Shown: in pieces, positions 12,626 through 24,666 of the stretch
How the letters are laid out: every line of letters begins with the position of its first letter
Numbering within the stretch: the stretch's first letter is position 1
Origin: Silene conica
Lineage: Eukaryota; Streptophyta; Magnoliopsida; Caryophyllales; Caryophyllaceae
DNA length: 64,000 nucleotides
Assembly: GCA_029255685.2 (NCBI GenBank)
Contig: CM055317.2
Coordinates: 18,206,001-18,270,000 of the forward strand
Direction of reading: 5' to 3'
The notes under the pieces: model-generated
Database searches by the model: none
Told to the model about the DNA's origin: nothing
Seen by the model: only the letters and a program-made list of their open reading frames with translations
Translations under genes and position numbers: made by a program

Positions 12626-12685
12626 TCTCAATCCGACTATCTCGCAATTTTCCTATCTCAATCCGACTATCTCGCAATTTTCCTT
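12626..12685. repeat. 30-bp direct duplication
   Basis: TCTCAATCCGACTATCTCGC plus ten more bases occurs at 12626-12655 and again at 12656-12685. Confidence 0.85.
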
Positions 12686-14328
12686 TCTTTATTCCCGAAC
12701 CGATTCCTACAAAATTAAAACAACTAGAGCAGTAATTTGTTTTTGCAAAATAGCTTTGATTCCAATAATTATTATAATTCAGCTACTACTACAAAAAAAT
12801 GCTAATTTAACTAAAATATGAGCTATCTCTTATCGGAAAAAATCAAAAATACTTTGATAAAAAGAAAAAAACATAATAAAATTGAAACCCGAAAATATGG
12901 ACAAAAAAATATTCATATGCATAATTTTTTTTTATTGAAATATGAAAAATACGGCAAAAATTTACTCCGTATGAAGGATTGTAACGAGAGAGAGGAATTG
13001 GGACATTGCGAGTTCAAATGATCTTGAAATGGCGAGTGTGACAGATTGGGCGAGACGGAAATCAAATGTGAAGGCGGAATAGTATGTTATGGAAAGGTAG
13101 TTTGATTTAGGGTGAGACATGAGAGAGTACAAAGTTGTACGAGTGGCTATGGTGGGTTGGTATATGGGCCTTTAATAACATGTATTTGGACTTGGTATGT
13201 TTTGGGTAAACTCGCTCAAAATAAGTATATGTTTCGACCCTTTGTTTCACAAAAATTACCATAATTTCAAATGATTTTACGGGTTATGGTTTATATATTT
13301 TCTTATCTCATTTATTTATTTACTTCAATTAAATATGTTAATAAAAAATTTAAAGATATGTGATAAATAAGTCTATATTTATTAAAAATTAAAAGTACGT
13401 TCTTCCAAATTCGCGGGTCTGTGTAAATTGGAACAATCATAAAAAAAATTTGCACGACATTGTCTCCCATCGAAACAACCGAAAAAATCACATGCGGTAA
13501 TTTAAGCATTCTGGTGCAATTTGCAAGGTTTTCTTTTACACATGCTTACGTATTGTAGTTCTAATACACGAGCCCGTATTTTAAATTCACTCATACACGT
13601 ATAGTATGTGTAAATTCCATATTTCAAATTTCACAATGTGGGTGTTTACACGGGTTCAGATTACAAATTCTTGATCAATCACGCGTTTTACGCAATAAGT
13701 TTAATACATAGGTCCTAATTAACAATCAACATGTGAAAACAATCATGTGCAATTTATAGGACACTATTAATACACAGACGCTAATTAACATTCAATACAT
13801 GTAAAACAATTACACGGTTTATATTGTCTTATGCTGACATTTTTGTAATTCACATAGAATAGTGTCTTTCATTTGAATTTTTCTTAATATATTTCTAAGT
13901 TAGTGTATACACATGGTCAGCTCTATGTGGCCATTTCGAGAGTCACAAGTAAAAAGGGACTAAAGTTTCTTATTTGCGATGATGAAAAACGCGCGTCCAA
14001 TTTCGAGAAGTTATAGTACAATTGTAATTATGATTGTACACCATTAGTGCTCATTGTGTTGTTTTTCTTCTTTTTAAATTTTTCTACTTTTGTTATGCTA
14101 TAATATATGACAAAAAGCAATTGTTTTTTTATTACCCTATTTGAAAAACCATCTCCATATATTGAACCACACTAACTAGGTAATAATATATGATCTTATT
14201 TAAAAAAACAACTTACATTAACGACATTTTTTTTTATAATATTTTAAAGCGCAAGCTTGTGCAACTTGCATGAGCATAAGACTAGTTATTTTTATAGAGA
14301 ACACCACTAGATAAACGAAACACCTATG
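12686..14328. other. AT-rich stretch without a recognisable gene
   Basis: Short frames only. A-runs and T-runs are common. I see no domain, terminal repeat or RNA gene. Confidence 0.5.
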
Positions 14329-14632
14329 AATATATGATGAACCTGTCTCTGCTACATCACCAACTGACAACAAAAGTTCCGTTAAATTCCCTTTAGAGAT
14401 GATATGCTATTACTTAATAAGTCTCATTCATTAACTTACCTTTAATTATTAAAAATATGTACTCGATAACTTGTTATTCCGAACTTGTTTTTGATAATTA
14501 ATTTGAATTTTATTGTTAATCTGTCTCTCTCTAATTGCATGTCGAAAGAAAGAAGAATTGCTGGATGACGGAACGACAAAGAACGCGAGCATGAAAAGTA
14601 ATAACGGTACAAAGAACTCCAATAACTACGAG
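14329..14632 (+). pseudogene. Unknown small gene, copy A (decayed)
   Basis: Two exon-like blocks match copies B and C. The first (about 14339-14404) reads DEPVSATSPTDNKSSVKF and aligns with the SKTSPIGSKSSIEF segment of copy B. The second (14549-14632, 28 codons) opens KEELLDDGTT and ends NNYE before a GTATGT donor-like site; it matches exon 3 of copy C, which begins IDEFLDDGS. The intron between them shares a conserved block (about 14460-14545: CTCGATAACTTGTTATTCCG) with both other copies. The position that is a GT donor in copy B reads AT here, so this copy is probably dead. I do not recognise the protein family. Confidence 0.45.
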
Positions 14633-14890
14633 GTATGTGCATATTGGTAATATATGAAAAATTTATTACTAGTAATTGAAATGGAAAATAAGATGATGTT
14701 ATCATATTTTCATATATTATTGTGAATTGCATAAATAACTAGTGATAAACAATTAAACATATAACTTATTTATTGAGCTAGATATATACGCAATAAAAAA
14801 CTGTAGTGTAACACTAAGCTAGTACTAACTAAAACAGACCTTGGTAAAAGTATATGATTTATATAAAAAAATACGTATTGTTTATTCTAA

Positions 14891-15300
14891 CGGTTTCATA
14901 TCTAGAAGAATGTTGTGTAATACATAAGAGGAAATTGCTTTTATTGTTTATCCCAATAATTTTTCAAATTTAGAATAATTTTGTGTGATACTTGAAGCAA
15001 ACCGTTATTATCCTTTAATATTCAAACGATTCCAATATAGAGAATAATATTGTGTAATACATCAGAGCAAACAGTTAATTGTTAATGTTTATCACATTTT
15101 AAATTTAGTATAATAATATCGGGTGATACGTTAAAGCAAATCGTTATTATCGTTTATTATTTAACGGTTTCATATCTAGAATAATATCGTGTAAGACATA
15201 CATTAAAGCAAACTGTTAATTGCTAGTGTTTATCCCAGTGAATTTTCAAACATAGTATAATATCGTGTGATACGTTAAAACATACTATTATTATCGTTTA
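14891..15300. repeat. Degenerate tandem repeat, period about 137 bp
   Basis: Units start at CGGTTTCATATCTAGAA (14891), a diverged ACGATTCCAATATAG (about 15026) and CGGTTTCATATCTAGAA (15165). Each has inner sub-units with ATATCGTGTRATACRTTAAAGC. The array ends about 100 bp upstream of the candidate TATA box of copy B. Confidence 0.7.
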
Positions 15301-15405
15301 TGCTCCTCCATCCACTGTCACATTCTATGTCTTTGGTATAACAATTTATTTTGCTAATTAGGAAATAAATAATCATCTCCTTTTAAGTTTTTCCTACTTA
15401 TTTGA

Positions 15406-15415
15406 CTATAAATTA
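15406..15415 (+). promoter_or_regulatory. Candidate TATA box of copy B
   Basis: CTATAAATTA lies about 90 bases before an ATG in good context (CACCATGG). The spacing allows a plausible 60-base leader that is rich in A and C, as plant leaders often are. Confidence 0.4.
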
Positions 15416-15504
15416 AAACTTCAATTTCATTATTTTAGTATTAGTATCACACAATCACTCATCTTACAAATTAAATTAAAGAAGAAAATACTAGAACACT
15501 CACC

Positions 15505-16405
15505 ATGGAGAAGGTATCGTCACTCATATGTTTTTATGTCCTAATCTCGTTTCGTTTATATTTCGTCTTTAATCATGTTATTAGTCTATATGACTAATAA
15601 TACTAGGGTTATATTAATAATCTTCCTATGAGATTTTTATGTGCATCACCTTTATAAAATCTTATATATTTACACTCTAGATTGTTCATTATAATTATAT
15701 ACCCGAATAAATAGTGATCGATCGATACTAAAATATTATTTAAACACCACTATCATAGATTTGATATGAATCATGTGATTAAATTTCTTAACATTATTTT
15801 TGAATAATTAGCTAAAGTAATACTTCCTCCGTCCCTCTTATTTTTTTACTTTTCTTTTATTTGCAATAGTTCGTTTAGTAAAAAAGTAAACAAATAATTA
15901 ACACGGAATATAACTTAATATAATTAAGTGTTAACTAGGTTTTACTATTTTAACACTAATTTTCTTTACAGAGATCACCATCAGTTAGAATATACAAGTA
16001 TGAAGAACTTGTTTCTAAGACTTCACCAATTGGCAGCAAAAGTTCCATTGAATTCGCTTTAAATTTGGTATTTTACTATTCTTATCGTCCCAATTATTTA
16101 TTTACATTTAATTATCCAGAGTATTACATATTATTTATATTTTAGTAGTCTCTATTTTCATAATGATAATAATATGTAGTACATACTTTTAAAATCGAAG
16201 TTCATTTAATTTACTAGGATAGGGTATTTTTAATTTGCGAATATGTAAGTCGTTTATTAAGAATTTGTGTACTCAATAACTTTTTATTCCGAACTTTTTT
16301 TTTTATAATTGATGTAAATTTAATTGTTAATGTGTCTCAATAATTACATGTCCAAAGATTGGATATTTTACGAGCTTATATGGAATATTTTACGAGTTTT
16401 GTTGA
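15505..16405 (+). CDS. Unknown small gene, copy B; possible three-exon 50-residue protein
   Basis: Proposed exons are 15505-15513, 15972-16067 and 16358-16405, all joined in phase 0. Exon 1 is ATGGAGAAG before GTATCG. Exon 2 follows TTTACAG, codes RSPSVRIYKYEELVSKTSPI and 12 more residues, and ends before GTATTT. Exon 3 follows TCCAAAG and reaches a TGA after 15 codons. The total is 50 residues, basic at the start and with no signal peptide. Exon 2 and the following intron block are shared with copies A and C, which supports a real gene ancestry. Exon 3 here has diverged from that of copy C, so the end may be decayed. I do not recognise the family and assign no function. Expression data would decide. 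Confidence 0.35.
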
Positions 16406-16857
16406 AAAGAATTTGAATGCCTTTATAAACAAAATTTAACTCAAAATATTATATTGAAACTCAAAAATAATAGATATAAATTCAATAACTTTAATTTTAA
16501 CACTTAAAAATTGAAATGTAAGCCGAAATTTAAAAGCTAAAACAAATTGCATATAAGCTTAATTAAATTTATATTGGATATACGAGGTACATCTGGATTT
16601 ATAGTCCTATTTGTGGAATCACAAAAAATTTCAGAGAGGCGGTGTCTCAGTAGCGTTATTAAGATACCTCTCACATGATAGGGTGAGGGACCTACTGTTG
16701 TTTCTCTATTATGTCTCTCATTAAATTAGTGAGAGACGGTCTCTCACGAGCGAAATAACACCTAATTAATAATACTAATACTAACACTGATATTAATAAT
16801 ACTACAACAAGAAAGACCAATGGCGACAAATATGTTTGTTTTAAGGTTAAAACATAC
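16406..16857. other. AT-rich spacer with a decayed inverted-repeat scrap
   Basis: No gene seen. Around 16625-16760 the words 'GAGAGGCGGTGTCTCA' and 'GAGAGACGGTCTCTCAC' look like a decayed transposon terminus, but I cannot pair its ends. Confidence 0.3.
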
Positions 16858-16865
16858 CTTCGTGT

Positions 16866-17773
16866 TAGGGCAGAGTATGGATCGAATATCTGATCCGAAA
16901 CCCTACTTCGAATCGGATATCCGATCCAAAAATCCAACTTTTTAGTATCCACGATCTGATCCAAAAAGATCGGATATCCGAAATTTAGTATCCGAAACTA
17001 TCCGCAAATTTTGGATCAGTTATCCGATATCCGAGATCCGCTCTGTGTATTTTATATATTGTCAAACTGTAATAAAAATAAAAAAACTAGCGTAATATTA
17101 ATTTCATTCGATATATATCCGATCCGAAATAGCGTATAGTTCGCCATATAGTCAAATACGAAAACATTCCATGTACATAACATTCCGACTTCCGACTTTC
17201 GACTGTAATAGTCCGCCGAATACAAAGATTATTTACGGTCTTGTGAAATTAAGTAGTACTCCCTCCGTCCCAGCAGATTCTTTACATTTACTTTTTGACA
17301 CTATTCACAAGTCAAGAGAATCTATAATATTCTCGACAATCTACAAGAAGAAACATAGTCATGTGGGATCTTGTTTGATTCGTCTTTGTGAATAGATTAA
17401 GAATATCAAATTTTTATAAATTTTATAAATGCAAAATGAAAGATATTGATGGTGCAATATGCACCTCGACAAATGTGAACAAGTAAACGTAAAGAATCCG
17501 TTGAGACGGAGGGAGTATTATTTATGGATCAAATCTCGGATACGGATCGGATATTAACGGATATCGGGTATCCTATCCGATATTTGATATCTGATCTAAT
17601 AACTTTCGGATATCGGATATCCAAATTTTAAAACCTGATATCCGTATTTGATCCGATATCCAAATATTTCGGATACGGGTATCCGAACCGAACCACTTTT
17701 CGGATCAGATATCCATTATTTCAGATCAGATACGGATCAGATATCGGATAATTGGATTTTTTGCTCAGCCCTA
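16866..17773. mobile_element. Non-autonomous hAT element, 908 bp
   Basis: The ends are TAGGGCAGAGTATGGATCG and its imperfect complement ending TTGCTCAGCCCTA. Perfect 8-bp target duplications CTTCGTGT flank it (16858-16865 and 17774-17781), which is diagnostic of hAT. Subterminal DNA is packed with GGATATCGGATATCCG-like palindromic words. No transposase frame exists, so it would move only with help from an autonomous relative. A Stowaway MITE sits inside it. Confidence 0.9.
17259..17515. mobile_element. Stowaway MITE (Tc1/mariner), 257 bp, nested in the hAT element
   Basis: CTCCCTCCGTCCCA at one end and TGAGACGGAGGGAG at the other form the classic Stowaway terminal repeats, flanked by TA on both sides (17257-17258, 17516-17517). 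It lies within the hAT MITE and is therefore younger than it. Confidence 0.92.
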
Positions 17774-17993
17774 CTTCGTGTCACTAGAATTTCCTTCTTT
17801 TGGACTAGTGTTACCCTTCAGATGGACTCCATGGAACACATAATCGTCAATGGTAATTATTGAGCGAAACAATAAACGATTGTTCCCTATGTGATAAAAA
17901 GTCTGCAATGCCAAAAAAATAGAAAAATAAATAAATGTCACATATTTATTCTAATAAAAATAATATACGAGTATAATTTTGTATTGAATTTCA

Positions 17994-18860
17994 TCATATA
18001 TTTATCTAATGCAGAAGCCAAGCTGCTGACGTGGCATCATATAAAACAATCTCCGTCTTACGTGGCGCGATTTAAAGCCTCCTAACATATTACTAAACTG
18101 ATTGATTGTCCAATAAAATTTTTAAAATCCGTCAAACATCGTCAATATCCGTGAATCTTGCACAAAACATATTATGGTTTTAAATTGTTTCCTAAACTGA
18201 AAAGAATAATAATAATAATAACCTAAAGATTTGATTGAAATCATATATTTATCTAATGCAGAAGCCAAGCTGCTGACGTGGCATCATATAAAAAAATCTC
18301 CGTCTTACGTGGCGCGATTTAAAGCCTCCTAACATATTACTAAACTGATTGTCCAATAAAATTTTTAAAATCCGTCAAACATGGTCAATATCCGTGAATC
18401 ATGCACAAAACATATTATAGTTTTAAATTGTTTCCTAAACTGAAAAGAATAATAATAATAACCTAAAGATTTTATTGAAATTAATTTCCAAAACAAAAAT
18501 TTTAAAATCCGTGAATCATGTTGAATAAATTTCCTAAACTGAAAATAATAATAATAATAATCTAAAGATTTGATTGAAATTAATTTCCAAAACAAAATTT
18601 TTAAAATCCGTGAATCATGGTCAATAAACTAAACTGAAAAGAATAATAATAATAATTTTGTGAATCATGGTAAATTCCGTGAATCGCGTTAATTTTGTTT
18701 AAATTTCCTAAATTGAAAAGAATCGTAATCATAATAATAACTGAAAGATATGTTTCACAATTAATTTCCTAAACAAAATTTCAAGATTTCGTGAATCCAT
18801 AAATCCATAAATTATACACAATTAATTGACCTAATCTGAAAAGAATAATAACTGAATAAT
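17994..18860. repeat. 247-bp tandem duplication followed by shorter degenerate repeats
   Basis: A 247-bp unit starting TCATATATTTATCTAATGC at 17994 repeats at 18241 with few changes. Downstream (18480-18860) truncated units repeat the core 'TCCGTGAATCATG...CCTAAACTGAAAAGAATAATAATAA'-like phrases at roughly 60-120 bp steps. Each full unit holds CTGACGTGGCA and TTACGTGGCGCG, both containing ACGTGGC, a word known from plant ABRE/G-box sites. No gene start is visible close downstream. Confidence 0.8.
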
Positions 18861-19517
18861 TTTAAATATGGATAGATTATGGTTTGAAATTAATTTACTA
18901 AACTAAATCCTAATGTGAAACAATAACTAAATTAGAGATTAGTGAGTGAGTGTGAGATTGTATAATAATTAGGGGTTTTGAAAGGGGGCGGGGAAGGTGA
19001 GTGACGAGATGAACATAGAGTAGTAATTCAATTTGAGTTTATGTGATGAAATTGAAAATTTCTGATAAACAACAAATGATGATGATGATGATGATTTCTA
19101 TTTGGTGGGCAATGATGTGCCGACAATGAATAGTTAGATGATTAATATTGTTTTTCATTTTTTTTGTCTTTTAACTTATAAATATATAGGCCGGATTAAT
19201 TTAATCCGACTCGGTTTATATATTAATGTATGCGTCTTAATTTATGCGAACGCATATTAGTTTTAATCTAACACGATTTTTCACATAACGCTATGTAATT
19301 TTTAAACTAAAAGTATTTATATTAATTTAATATTATTAACAATATTAATTTCATATTATTAAAGTACTAAAATAATCAATTTTTTTAATCTTTATATTAA
19401 TTTCATATTTTAAAATTCTAAAATAATTAGTTTCTTTATCTTTTAATTATTAACAATATTAATTTCATATTATTAAAGTTCTAAAATAATTGATTGCTTT
19501 CTCTTTATATTATTAAC
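18861..19517. other. AT-rich sequence leading to a Helitron end
   Basis: No gene seen. It contains a (GAT)n run near 19078-19096 and AT-rich phrases repeated at 19320-19500. Part of it may belong to the Helitron that ends at 19547. Confidence 0.4.
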
Positions 19518-19547
19518 AGACCCGTGAAGTTCACGGGTTACAACCTA
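19518..19547 (+). mobile_element. Helitron-like 3' terminus
   Basis: An 8-bp stem CCCGTGAA/TTCACGGG is followed after seven bases by CTAG and then T. This is the hairpin-plus-CTRR ending of plant Helitrons, which insert between A and T. I could not place the 5' end with confidence, so the size is unknown. Confidence 0.55.
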
Positions 19548-19739
19548 GTTTACTAAGATGTTAATTTGTATACGTCATTTATATCATCTTGATTCCATGG
19601 CCTCTGCTTGATAATCCATCATTTCAAAAGTTTAACATCTCTTACATTTATATTTTTAACGAAAATATCCTGAATCACAACAACATCATAATGGTAAAAG
19701 GAAATTATAAGGAAAGATAAAAAAAACAACTAATCAATC

Positions 19740-20335
19740 TTTGGACATGTAATTAATGAGACACATTAACAATTAAATTACGTACCTCATCTCCTTTTCC
19801 ATTCCAAGTACACGGATAATATTACGTACCTCATGGTTTTCATTAGATTCCATATAAACGTAAATTGATCCGTCATCGAGAAACTCATCAATCTTTGAAC
19901 ATGTAATTAATGAGACACATTAACAATTAAATTTACGTCAATTGTAAAAGAAATCTCGGAATAAAAAGTTATCGAGTACACAAATTCTTAATAAACGATT
20001 TACATATTAGCAAAAATATGTTATCATAATAAATTAAATAAAATTCAATTTTAAAAAAAATGTACCACGTATTATTATCATTATGAAAATAAAGACGATT
20101 ATCATTATGAAAATAAAGACGACTGAAACATGAATAATAGGTAATACTATGTCTAATCAAATGTAAATAAATATTTTGGATGATAAGAATAGTAAAATAC
20201 CAAATTCAAAGCGAATTCAATGGAACTTTTGTTGCCTGTTGGTGTTAAAGTCTCATAAAAGGCTATTGGATATAGCATCGACGATTTACAGGGTATTATA
20301 CTATTATCCCCAATTTTTGCATGCATTGTCATCAC
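19740..20335 (-). pseudogene. Unknown small gene, copy C (partial)
   Basis: On the minus strand an exon at 20335-20201 reads ...AFYETLTPTGNKSSIEFALN and ends in a GTATTT donor, as exon 2 of copy B does. After an intron with the shared block, an exon at 19892-19830 gives 21 codons, IDEFLDDGSIYVYMESNENH then E, between an AAAG acceptor and a GTACGT donor, in phase 0. Part of the intron and exon edge is duplicated again at 19741-19800. The 5' side abuts Gypsy debris at 20341, so the start is lost. The phase-consistent exons argue that this was coding DNA. The family is unrecognised. Confidence 0.45.
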
Positions 20336-20340
20336 TTAGA

Positions 20341-20825
20341 GGAAGACCATAAGCCAAGTGCACAGGGCCAGAGAAGATTAAACCCTCATATGTAGGAGGT
20401 GGTAAGAAAAGAAGTCCGAAAACTACTTGATGCAGGTATTATCTATTTTATTTCTGATTTTAAATGGGTTAGCCCTATCCAAGTCGTACTTAAGAAAGAA
20501 GGTACTACGGTAGTTGCAAATGATAAAAAAGAATTAATTGCCGCTAGACTTGTCACATGATGGAGAATGTGCATTGATTATAGGATGCTAAATACTGATA
20601 TTAAAAAAGAACACTCCCCTTACCTTATATTTTTTTTGGTTTTAAACCGGGGTGTCCACCGTCGACAACAGTGTATAATCCCCTCGCCGCGGGTGCTCTC
20701 ACGAAGAGGTAAACGGCTGGCCAAAGTGTTGCTCCATAGTTATTGATAAGATGTTATAAAGATTAGCTCGCCATAGTTATTTATGTTACCTAGATGGCTA
20801 TTCAGGATTTTTCAAATACCCATTC
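20341..20825 (+). mobile_element. Gypsy reverse transcriptase fragment, Athila-like
   Basis: Translated pieces such as LLDAGIIYFISDFKWVSPIQ, MCIDYRMLNTD and YLDGYSGFF are the N-terminal reverse transcriptase motifs of Ty3/Gypsy elements, closest in wording to Athila. It is a short, broken fossil with several breaks and no LTR of its own here. Confidence 0.75.
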
Positions 20826-20839
20826 ACCCTACCTCGAGT

Positions 20840-21039
20840 CGAGTATAGAGAGTTAGAAGATTATAGACGTCGCGACTTGTATTTATTCTTTTCTTTACGT
20901 TTGTGTAATCATTTAATTGTTGTTTATAATAAAAGTGTTCTCTATTGTATCTCCAACTTCACTACATCGGGAAACCGATATGGTAACACCTCCATTATCT
21001 AGGCCGGATAACAAGGGTATTACAAAGTGGTATCAGAGC
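20840..21039 (+). mobile_element. End of a Gypsy LTR with primer binding site
   Basis: The stretch ends GGGTATTACA at 21024, and TGGTATCAGAGC (21028-21039) follows at once. The wording around it, including 'CGACGATTTTGGAGTC' after the primer site, is typical of chromovirus (Tekay/Del-type) leaders. Only the LTR end and leader survive; the rest is absent or cut off. Confidence 0.6.
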
Positions 21040-21408
21040 GACGATTTTGGAGTCTAAACCAATGAACCAAAATGAACGTATGAGTATCAAATAAAATAAA
21101 CCCCGCTTGAGTATGATAGGAGTTCGACTTTGATGAGTAGGCGCCCTCATATCAAAACTGGTGCATATTGTCTCGGTTGGCCATCATGTGGGCGGTAAAA
21201 AGTGTGGGCAATAATGCTATGTGGAATGTGTGCGGTCATTTGATGTGTGTAATATGCCTTAGAGACGTTTAAAGTGGTTTCATGAGGGACGTTAGTAGCC
21301 CCGGACATTGATATATAGATATACCATGCGCATACTTGAGTTATTGGAATTATCGTTCGGATAAGAACGTGTTGATGATTGTTATAGTAGATGTATGTTT
21401 GAAACTAG
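21040..21408 (+). other. Leader remnant of the Gypsy element
   Basis: No frame of note. It continues the leader and then runs into MULE-derived sequence. Confidence 0.35.
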
Positions 21409-21640
21409 TTGACCAAACATGGTATAGAGATGAGTTGCTATGTTTGCAAGTCCAAATATCATAACAAAAAAAAGTGTCCTGACAAGGACAAGCAAGTACC
21501 ACCTGATCTTCCAAAGAGGCCAATGGAAAGACCTAGGAAATCAGTTAGGTCATATGTTAATGAGACACCACAACAAGCTTCTGAAGATCACCATAGAGGA
21601 ACAACGCGACCAAAAAGAACCGGTAGGGGAGGATGAGCAA
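21409..21640 (+). pseudogene. C-terminal fragment of a MULE (Mutator-like) transposase
   Basis: A zinc knuckle CYVCKSKYHNKKKC (CX2CX4HX4C) is followed by PDKDKQVPPDLPKRPMERPR. This is the tail that follows the SWIM finger in many plant MuDR-type transposases. The catalytic MULE domain is missing upstream, where Gypsy debris abuts. Downstream an RG/G-rich stretch runs to a GTAAGT donor-like site near 21748, suggesting further exons that are now too decayed to assign. Confidence 0.65.
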
Positions 21641-24600
21641 TAAGGACTTGCAGAGGTGCTGCTACTGCTGAAAGAAGAACTGGTGACATGGGTGGTGGAA
21701 GAACATGAAGAGGTGGAGGGAGAACAGGAAAAGGTGGAGAAAGAAGGGTAAGTACGTACTTGAATATAATATGTGATTGCATGTGAATTGAGAGCTTGTA
21801 TTTGAATAAAATCTATGATGATATATGTGAAGTGAGAGCTTATTGTTTTGTCATTGCAGGCTCCATAATGACTTGGAGTTATTATTGATGAATCAAAAAA
21901 TGTTTATCCAAATGTAAGTGATTAACTAGTTATTTTAATTAGTTACAATCCGTGAAAATGTTTAGAATGGATAATCAACTATTTTTATTTATTTATTTTG
22001 ACATGATGTGGCCAATACTAGTGGACCAAGGAGCATTCTAGATGCAATCAGTACTCAACAATCAGTCAACCAATAGAAGACATGAAGAATAGAAATGGTT
22101 ATGTAATTGATAAGAACAAACTATGTAATGTTACTTTTTTTTTTTTTGCTAAAATGTAAGCTTTATCATTAATCTTCCAAACAATTAAAACCAAAATTTG
22201 TTAACCAAATACATCTCTGACAAACATAAGTGAATTTTTTCCAACCAAACTCTATCTTTGTCAGATACTCTTTGCAATTTAAGCACTGACAGTCTACTCC
22301 TTATAATTTCTTTGATATGCTTTACCACCATTTCAGGCCTCTTAATTTGATGATTTATGCGAGCTTCATTTCGTTGCATCCATATACAATACCAGCAAGC
22401 CATAAGACTGATATTAGTAACATGTTTCCTTATCCGGCCCTATCTCTTCCTTGCAATCTGCATTTGGCTATCTACTTCTCCAATCTCTGCTCTTAACCAA
22501 CCTCCCATCATCCTCAATATCTTTGCACTATACACACATTCCATAAACAAGTGTTGATGTGTCTCTGACTGCACTCCACATATACAACATTTATCATAAT
22601 CACTCACATGATATAGGAATAATTTCTCCTTGAGTTTCAAAGCCCTCTACACTACTAACCAAGCTATAAAGCAGTGTTTTGGTACAACATAAGGATCCCA
22701 TATTGCTTTATACCAGCCCACTACATCTCTTTTATCCCTTAACCACTCATAACAGAATTTAACAGTATATTTCCCTGCACTCAAGCTCCATGTATTCTCC
22801 ACAAACCCATCCTTCACCATGTCTTTGACACTACAGATTTTCCGCCAGTACCAGCTAGTTTCAGGTAATGGCTTGTATTCTCTCCAATCCTGATCTTTCA
22901 TATACACATGATAATCCACTAGACCCATAAACGATTTGGTTATTCCACAATCCACCATACTAGTTTTCCTACCAAAGCAACATTCCAACTTATCCCTTGC
23001 TTCAAGTTTAATCCTCATTCTTTCTTTGGAACACAGATCTTATGCCAACCAACAGCAGGCACCTTATTATATTCTGCACTTCCTTCCCACAGAAAGTTCC
23101 TGCAAACACTCTCAACCCTCCTTATCACAACTTTGGGTAAAATAAACATGGACGCCCAATAGTTATGCATTGTTGATAAAACAGATTGAACTAATACCAC
23201 TCTCCCTGCATATCACATCTGCTTAGTGCCAAGACCATATATTTTATCAGTAATCTTAGCAATAAGACAATCACAATCTTTCTTTTGTAACCTCCCTGCA
23301 GTTATAGACACTCCAAGGCACCTAAATGGCAAAGTCCCTTCATCAAATCCAGACACACTTAAAATCTGCTGCCTTATCTCCCTCCTAACCCCATCGAAAT
23401 AATAGCTTGACTTCATAACATTCATCTTCAAACCAGATGCTTCTGAGAAAACTGCAGATCTTAATAAAATCATTATTGATCTAACATCTCCTTTACAGAA
23501 CAACATTAAGTCGTTTGCAAACATTAAGTGGGTCAACTCCATAGCCTTGCACATGGGATGGTACTAAAATTCAAGCTTGTCAGTAGCACACTTCAAAATT
23601 CGACTCAAATATTCCATAGCCACTGTGAATAACAGTGGTGACATTGGATCACCCTGCCTTAATCCTTTTTTGCCCTTGAAAAAGCCAAATACATCTCCAT
23701 TCAAAGCTATTGAGTAAGATGGAGACTGCACACATTCCATAATCAATTCCTGGAACTTCTTAGGGAACTGCAGAGCACTTAGCATATCATTCAAAAACTA
23801 CCAACTAACTGAATCATATGCTTTCATTAAATCCATTTTAAACATACACCTTGGGAAAACATGTTGCTTATTGTACTGCCTCACCAAATCTTGTCAAATT
23901 AAAATATTTTCTATTATACTTCTTCCTTTCACAAACCCTCCTTGATTCTTACTTATCAACTCAGGCAACACCATTGAGAGTCTATTGTATATGAGCTTAG
24001 TAATGCATTTATACAACACATTACAACAGGCAATAGACCTAAATTGGGTCACCTGAGATGGCATCTGGCATTTTGGTATAAGAGTAAGAATTGTAGTTTT
24101 CAACTGCTTCAGCAATTTTCCAGTTATAAAAACATCCTTCACTGCCTTACAAACTTCATCCCCAATGATATTCCAAGAATCCTTGAAAAATGCACTAGAA
24201 TATCAATCAGGCCCGGGTGCTTTATGGTCAGGAATGGCAAAAATTGCATCCTTAATCTCTGCATCAGTGACTTCCTTCAACAACATTTCTCCATGCCTTG
24301 CATTACACACTGGCCATGTATTAATAATGCTTGTATTCACTGCTGTAGTTTTAACCTCCTCTCCCAGCAGCTTCTTATAAAACTCCAAAAACACTTCTTG
24401 GATAGCCACTGGATCATCATGTTCAACCCCAACAGTATCCTTGATTGATAAAACCTAATTCCTGGCATAATCACTAGTAGAAAAAGAGCTATTTGCGGCG
24501 CCAAAAAAGGGGTCATTTGAGGCGTTTTTGATGTAGCAGCAAATAAAGGGGCCGCAAATAGAAAAACTATTTGCGGCGGAAAAAAAACGCCGCAATTAAG

Positions 24601-24666
24601 AAGCTATTTGCGGCGTTTTCCTCAAAAAACGCCTCAAATAGAGGTACTATTTGCGGCGTTTTTTTA

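Noticed and set aside
12780-12800. CTACTACTACAAAAAAATGC resembles a CACTA terminus
   Set aside because: It starts GCTAC and not CACTA, and no matching inverted end or 3-bp target duplication was found.
15826-15915. CTTCCTCCGTCCCTCTTATT looks like one Stowaway end
   Set aside because: No complementary end or second TA within a reasonable distance; it may be a broken scrap.
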